This document shows positions 5,437 through 6,905 of a stretch of DNA of 6,905 nucleotides, one piece after another (the stretch's first letter is position 1; each line of letters opens with the position of its first letter). This DNA comes from an uncultured Eubacterium sp. GTDB lineage: Bacteria; Bacillota; Clostridia; Lachnospirales; Lachnospiraceae. The stretch is from assembly GCA_946412445.1 (NCBI GenBank), contig CAMKHH010000061.1:1-6905 (forward strand), read 5' to 3'. Position numbers and translations under genes: made by a program. The notes beneath the pieces are model-generated. The model worked only from the letters and a program-made list of their open reading frames with translations. It searched no databases and was not told the origin of the DNA.

Positions 5437-6345
5437 GTGCAGCTGGCAACGAATGAAAAGCAAAAAGAACTTAAATCTCATGGACGTTTTGAGTTTCCTG
5501 TCTTTATCAGCCAGGAAGTCCTGTCACGTTATGAACGGGGCTCCTTTACCTGGCACTGGCATCCGGAGATAGAACTCACTCTTGTTCTGGAGGGGCGCAT
5601 CAGTTATCAGGTAAATAATCAGATATACCAGCTCCAAAGGGGCGATGGCCTGTTCTGTAATTCGAATGCCCTCCATACCGGGCACATGATAGACGGGGCG
5701 GACTGCTATTACATCTCCACCACCTTTCATCCACGCATGATTTACGGTTTTGAAGGAAGTACGCTTCAGAAGGACTTTGTTAATCCCTTAATTGCAGACG
5801 CAGCTCCAGGCTCCATTGCCTTTTCCAAAGATATCCCCTGGCAGGTACCTGTTCTGGATGTCATGCATCAGATTTACCAGCTTTATCTGGAACATCCGCC
5901 TTCTTTTGAACTGCAGGTACAGTATTATCTGACCTCCATCTGGCTGTCTATTTACAGCCACACCGCTGCAGATCTGTCAAAAGAAGGTCAGACTATAAGT
6001 CCCGGCCGGGATATTGAACGTCTCAGGAATATTATCGGCTACATTCAGGAGCACTATAGTGAGAAAATCACACTTGAAGATATTTCCGCCGAGATAAATA
6101 TATGTAAAAGTGAATGCTGCCGGTTTTTCAAGAAACATATGAATGAATCCCTGTTTGACTACCTGATGTATTACCGGATAGAAAAGAGCCTTCCCCTGCT
6201 GTCTGAAAATAAACGATCCATTTCCGAAATCGCAGACCAGACCGGCTTTTCCAGCTCCGGCTACTTTTCAAGAGTGTTTCGGGAACAGATGCAGTGTTCC
6301 CCCACACAGTACCGTAACGGCCGGAAAGGAGGCGGTGATTTTTGA
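5437..6345 (+). CDS. AraC-family transcriptional regulator with N-terminal cupin domain
   Basis: A 302-residue cytoplasmic DNA-binding protein starting at GTG. The N-terminal half is the AraC ligand-binding cupin barrel: FTWHWHPEIELTLVLEGRISYQV (from about residue 37) and QRGDGLFCNSNALHTGH (about 67-83). The C-terminal domain (about 192-294) holds two helix-turn-helix units, ITLEDISAEINICKSECCRFFKKHM (about 211-235) and SISEIADQTGFSSSGYFSRVFREQ (about 261-284). The second is followed by the family-typical CSPTQYR. It is transcribed away from galK across a shared control region, so it may respond to a sugar and control galKTE. This is inference from position and family habit; the ligand cannot be read from the sequence. 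Its stop overlaps the start of the downstream membrane-protein gene, so it may instead, or also, regulate that gene. The start was chosen for its ribosome binding site; the in-frame TTG at 5395 is less likely. Confidence 0.93.
   Translation: MQLATNEKQKELKSHGRFEFPVFISQEVLSRYERGSFTWHWHPEIELTLVLEGRISYQVNNQIYQLQRGDGLFCNSNALHTGHMIDGADCYYISTTFHPRMIYGFEGSTLQKDFVNPLIADAAPGSIAFSKDIPWQVPVLDVMHQIYQLYLEHPPSFELQVQYYLTSIWLSIYSHTAADLSKEGQTISPGRDIERLRNIIGYIQEHYSEKITLEDISAEINICKSECCRFFKKHMNESLFDYLMYYRIEKSLPLLSENKRSISEIADQTGFSSSGYFSRVFREQMQCSPTQYRNGRKGGGDF
6325..6332 (+). promoter_or_regulatory. Ribosome binding site of the exporter-like gene, inside the araC-like gene
   Basis: AAAGGAGG lies within the last codons of the regulator gene, 9 bases before the TTG at 6342. 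It supports that unusual start over the ATG at 6402, which has no Shine-Dalgarno sequence before it. Confidence 0.7.
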
Positions 6346-6905
6346 ACAATGCAAATGTATTTCAAAAAATAATAAAAAGATGCAGCAACCGCTTTACATC
6401 CATGCCCCAGATTGGTCTGCGGATCATAAAGACAGCCGCTTCGGTTTTTATCCTGCTTGCAATCTTTAAGACTGCAGGAATTGACCGGAGTCCTTTCTAT
6501 GCCGTAATCGCCACGATTCTGTGTATGCAGTCAGATTTATCAGGCAGCAAAGAGACGGCCTTAAACCGGGCATTCGGAACCACTGTCGGAGCCATATTTG
6601 CACTTGTGTTCACAATACTTGAAGTTCACTATCAACTGATTATCCCCGGTACCTGGCCCAAGCTTATACTGACTGCCTTGTTTGTGGTATGCGTTATCTA
6701 TGTGACCGTATTGTTTCATAAGGGTTCGGCTTCTTATATTTCCTGCGTAGTCTTCTTAAGTGCCACGATTGTTTCCCGGGATGAGACGGGAGGTTCTCTT
6801 CTATTCGTATTATACCGCTTTACCGATACAATGTCGGGAATTATTCTGGCCTACTGCATCAACTGGCTTCATCTGCCCCGTAAAAAGCAGCGGAATATAC
6901 TTTTC
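6342..6905 (+). CDS. Aromatic acid exporter (ArAE/FUSC)-like membrane protein, 5' part only
   Basis: The open frame has no stop and continues past the window, giving 188 codons of a longer protein. After a basic N-terminal stretch, the PQIGLRIIKTAASVF start and the SPFYAVIATILCMQ and LNRAFGTTVGAIFAL segments are typical of the aromatic acid exporter family (ArAE_1, formerly DUF939; related to FUSC). Hydrophobic segments lie at about residues 31-45, 50-62, 79-94, 107-125, 130-145 and 161-177, consistent with the family's N-terminal membrane domain. The basic PRKKQR at 179-184 probably begins the cytoplasmic part. The start is a TTG sharing TTGA with the regulator's TGA stop, so translation is probably coupled. 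Family members are presumed efflux proteins, but few have known substrates and none can be named here. The family call is good; the function is uncertain. Confidence 0.85.
   Translation, partial: MNNANVFQKIIKRCSNRFTSMPQIGLRIIKTAASVFILLAIFKTAGIDRSPFYAVIATILCMQSDLSGSKETALNRAFGTTVGAIFALVFTILEVHYQLIIPGTWPKLILTALFVVCVIYVTVLFHKGSASYISCVVFLSATIVSRDETGGSLLFVLYRFTDTMSGIILAYCINWLHLPRKKQRNILF

Noticed and set aside
1..6905. Mobile element, CRISPR, tRNA/rRNA, toxin-antitoxin or defence genes
   Set aside because: No transposase, integrase, terminal repeats, regularly spaced repeats, tRNA-like cloverleaf or defence-family motif could be recognised on either strand.

Overview
The window looks like chromosomal DNA from a Gram-positive, low-to-moderate GC Firmicute. 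A clostridial gut-type bacterium (Lachnospiraceae-like) fits best. The basis is strong AAGGAGG-type ribosome binding sites on nearly every gene, a class II GalT, a DUF1846/UPF0371 protein, an ArAE/FUSC-type membrane protein, and GTG and TTG starts. The genus cannot be read from the sequence. There are no RNA genes, CRISPR arrays, insertion sequences or phage genes, and no gene-free stretch longer than about 125 bases.

Layout from left to right: (1) a plus-strand gene of the DUF1846/UPF0371 family (19-1479), function unknown; (2) a long hairpin terminator (1488-1544) between this gene and the convergent galE; (3) a minus-strand Leloir operon transcribed galK (start 5314), then galT (start 4125), then galE (start 2570, end 1551); (4) a 122-base divergent control region (5315-5436); (5) a plus-strand AraC-family regulator with an N-terminal cupin-type domain (5437-6345); (6) a plus-strand aromatic-acid-exporter-like membrane protein that starts at a TTG overlapping the regulator's stop (6342) and runs off the window.

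galK phosphorylates galactose, galT exchanges UDP between UDP-glucose and galactose-1-phosphate, and galE regenerates UDP-glucose from UDP-galactose. Together they are the three core Leloir enzymes. No transporter or mutarotase is present. The divergent AraC regulator is the obvious candidate to control the operon, but this is inferred from position. It is also translationally coupled to the exporter-like gene, so its real target could be that gene instead.

Ribosome binding sites argue for starts 36-42 bases inside the longest open frames for galK, galT and the araC-like gene. Most of the window is ordinary metabolism. The points most worth a second look are a palindrome-centred, possibly bidirectional promoter between galK and the regulator, two hairpins with a related GGGG(T)CAAAAGG core at the two ends of galE, a cysteine at the GalE substrate gatekeeper position, and the uncharacterised DUF1846 protein with its P-loop-like segment. 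I did not find convincing evidence of a new biological system.
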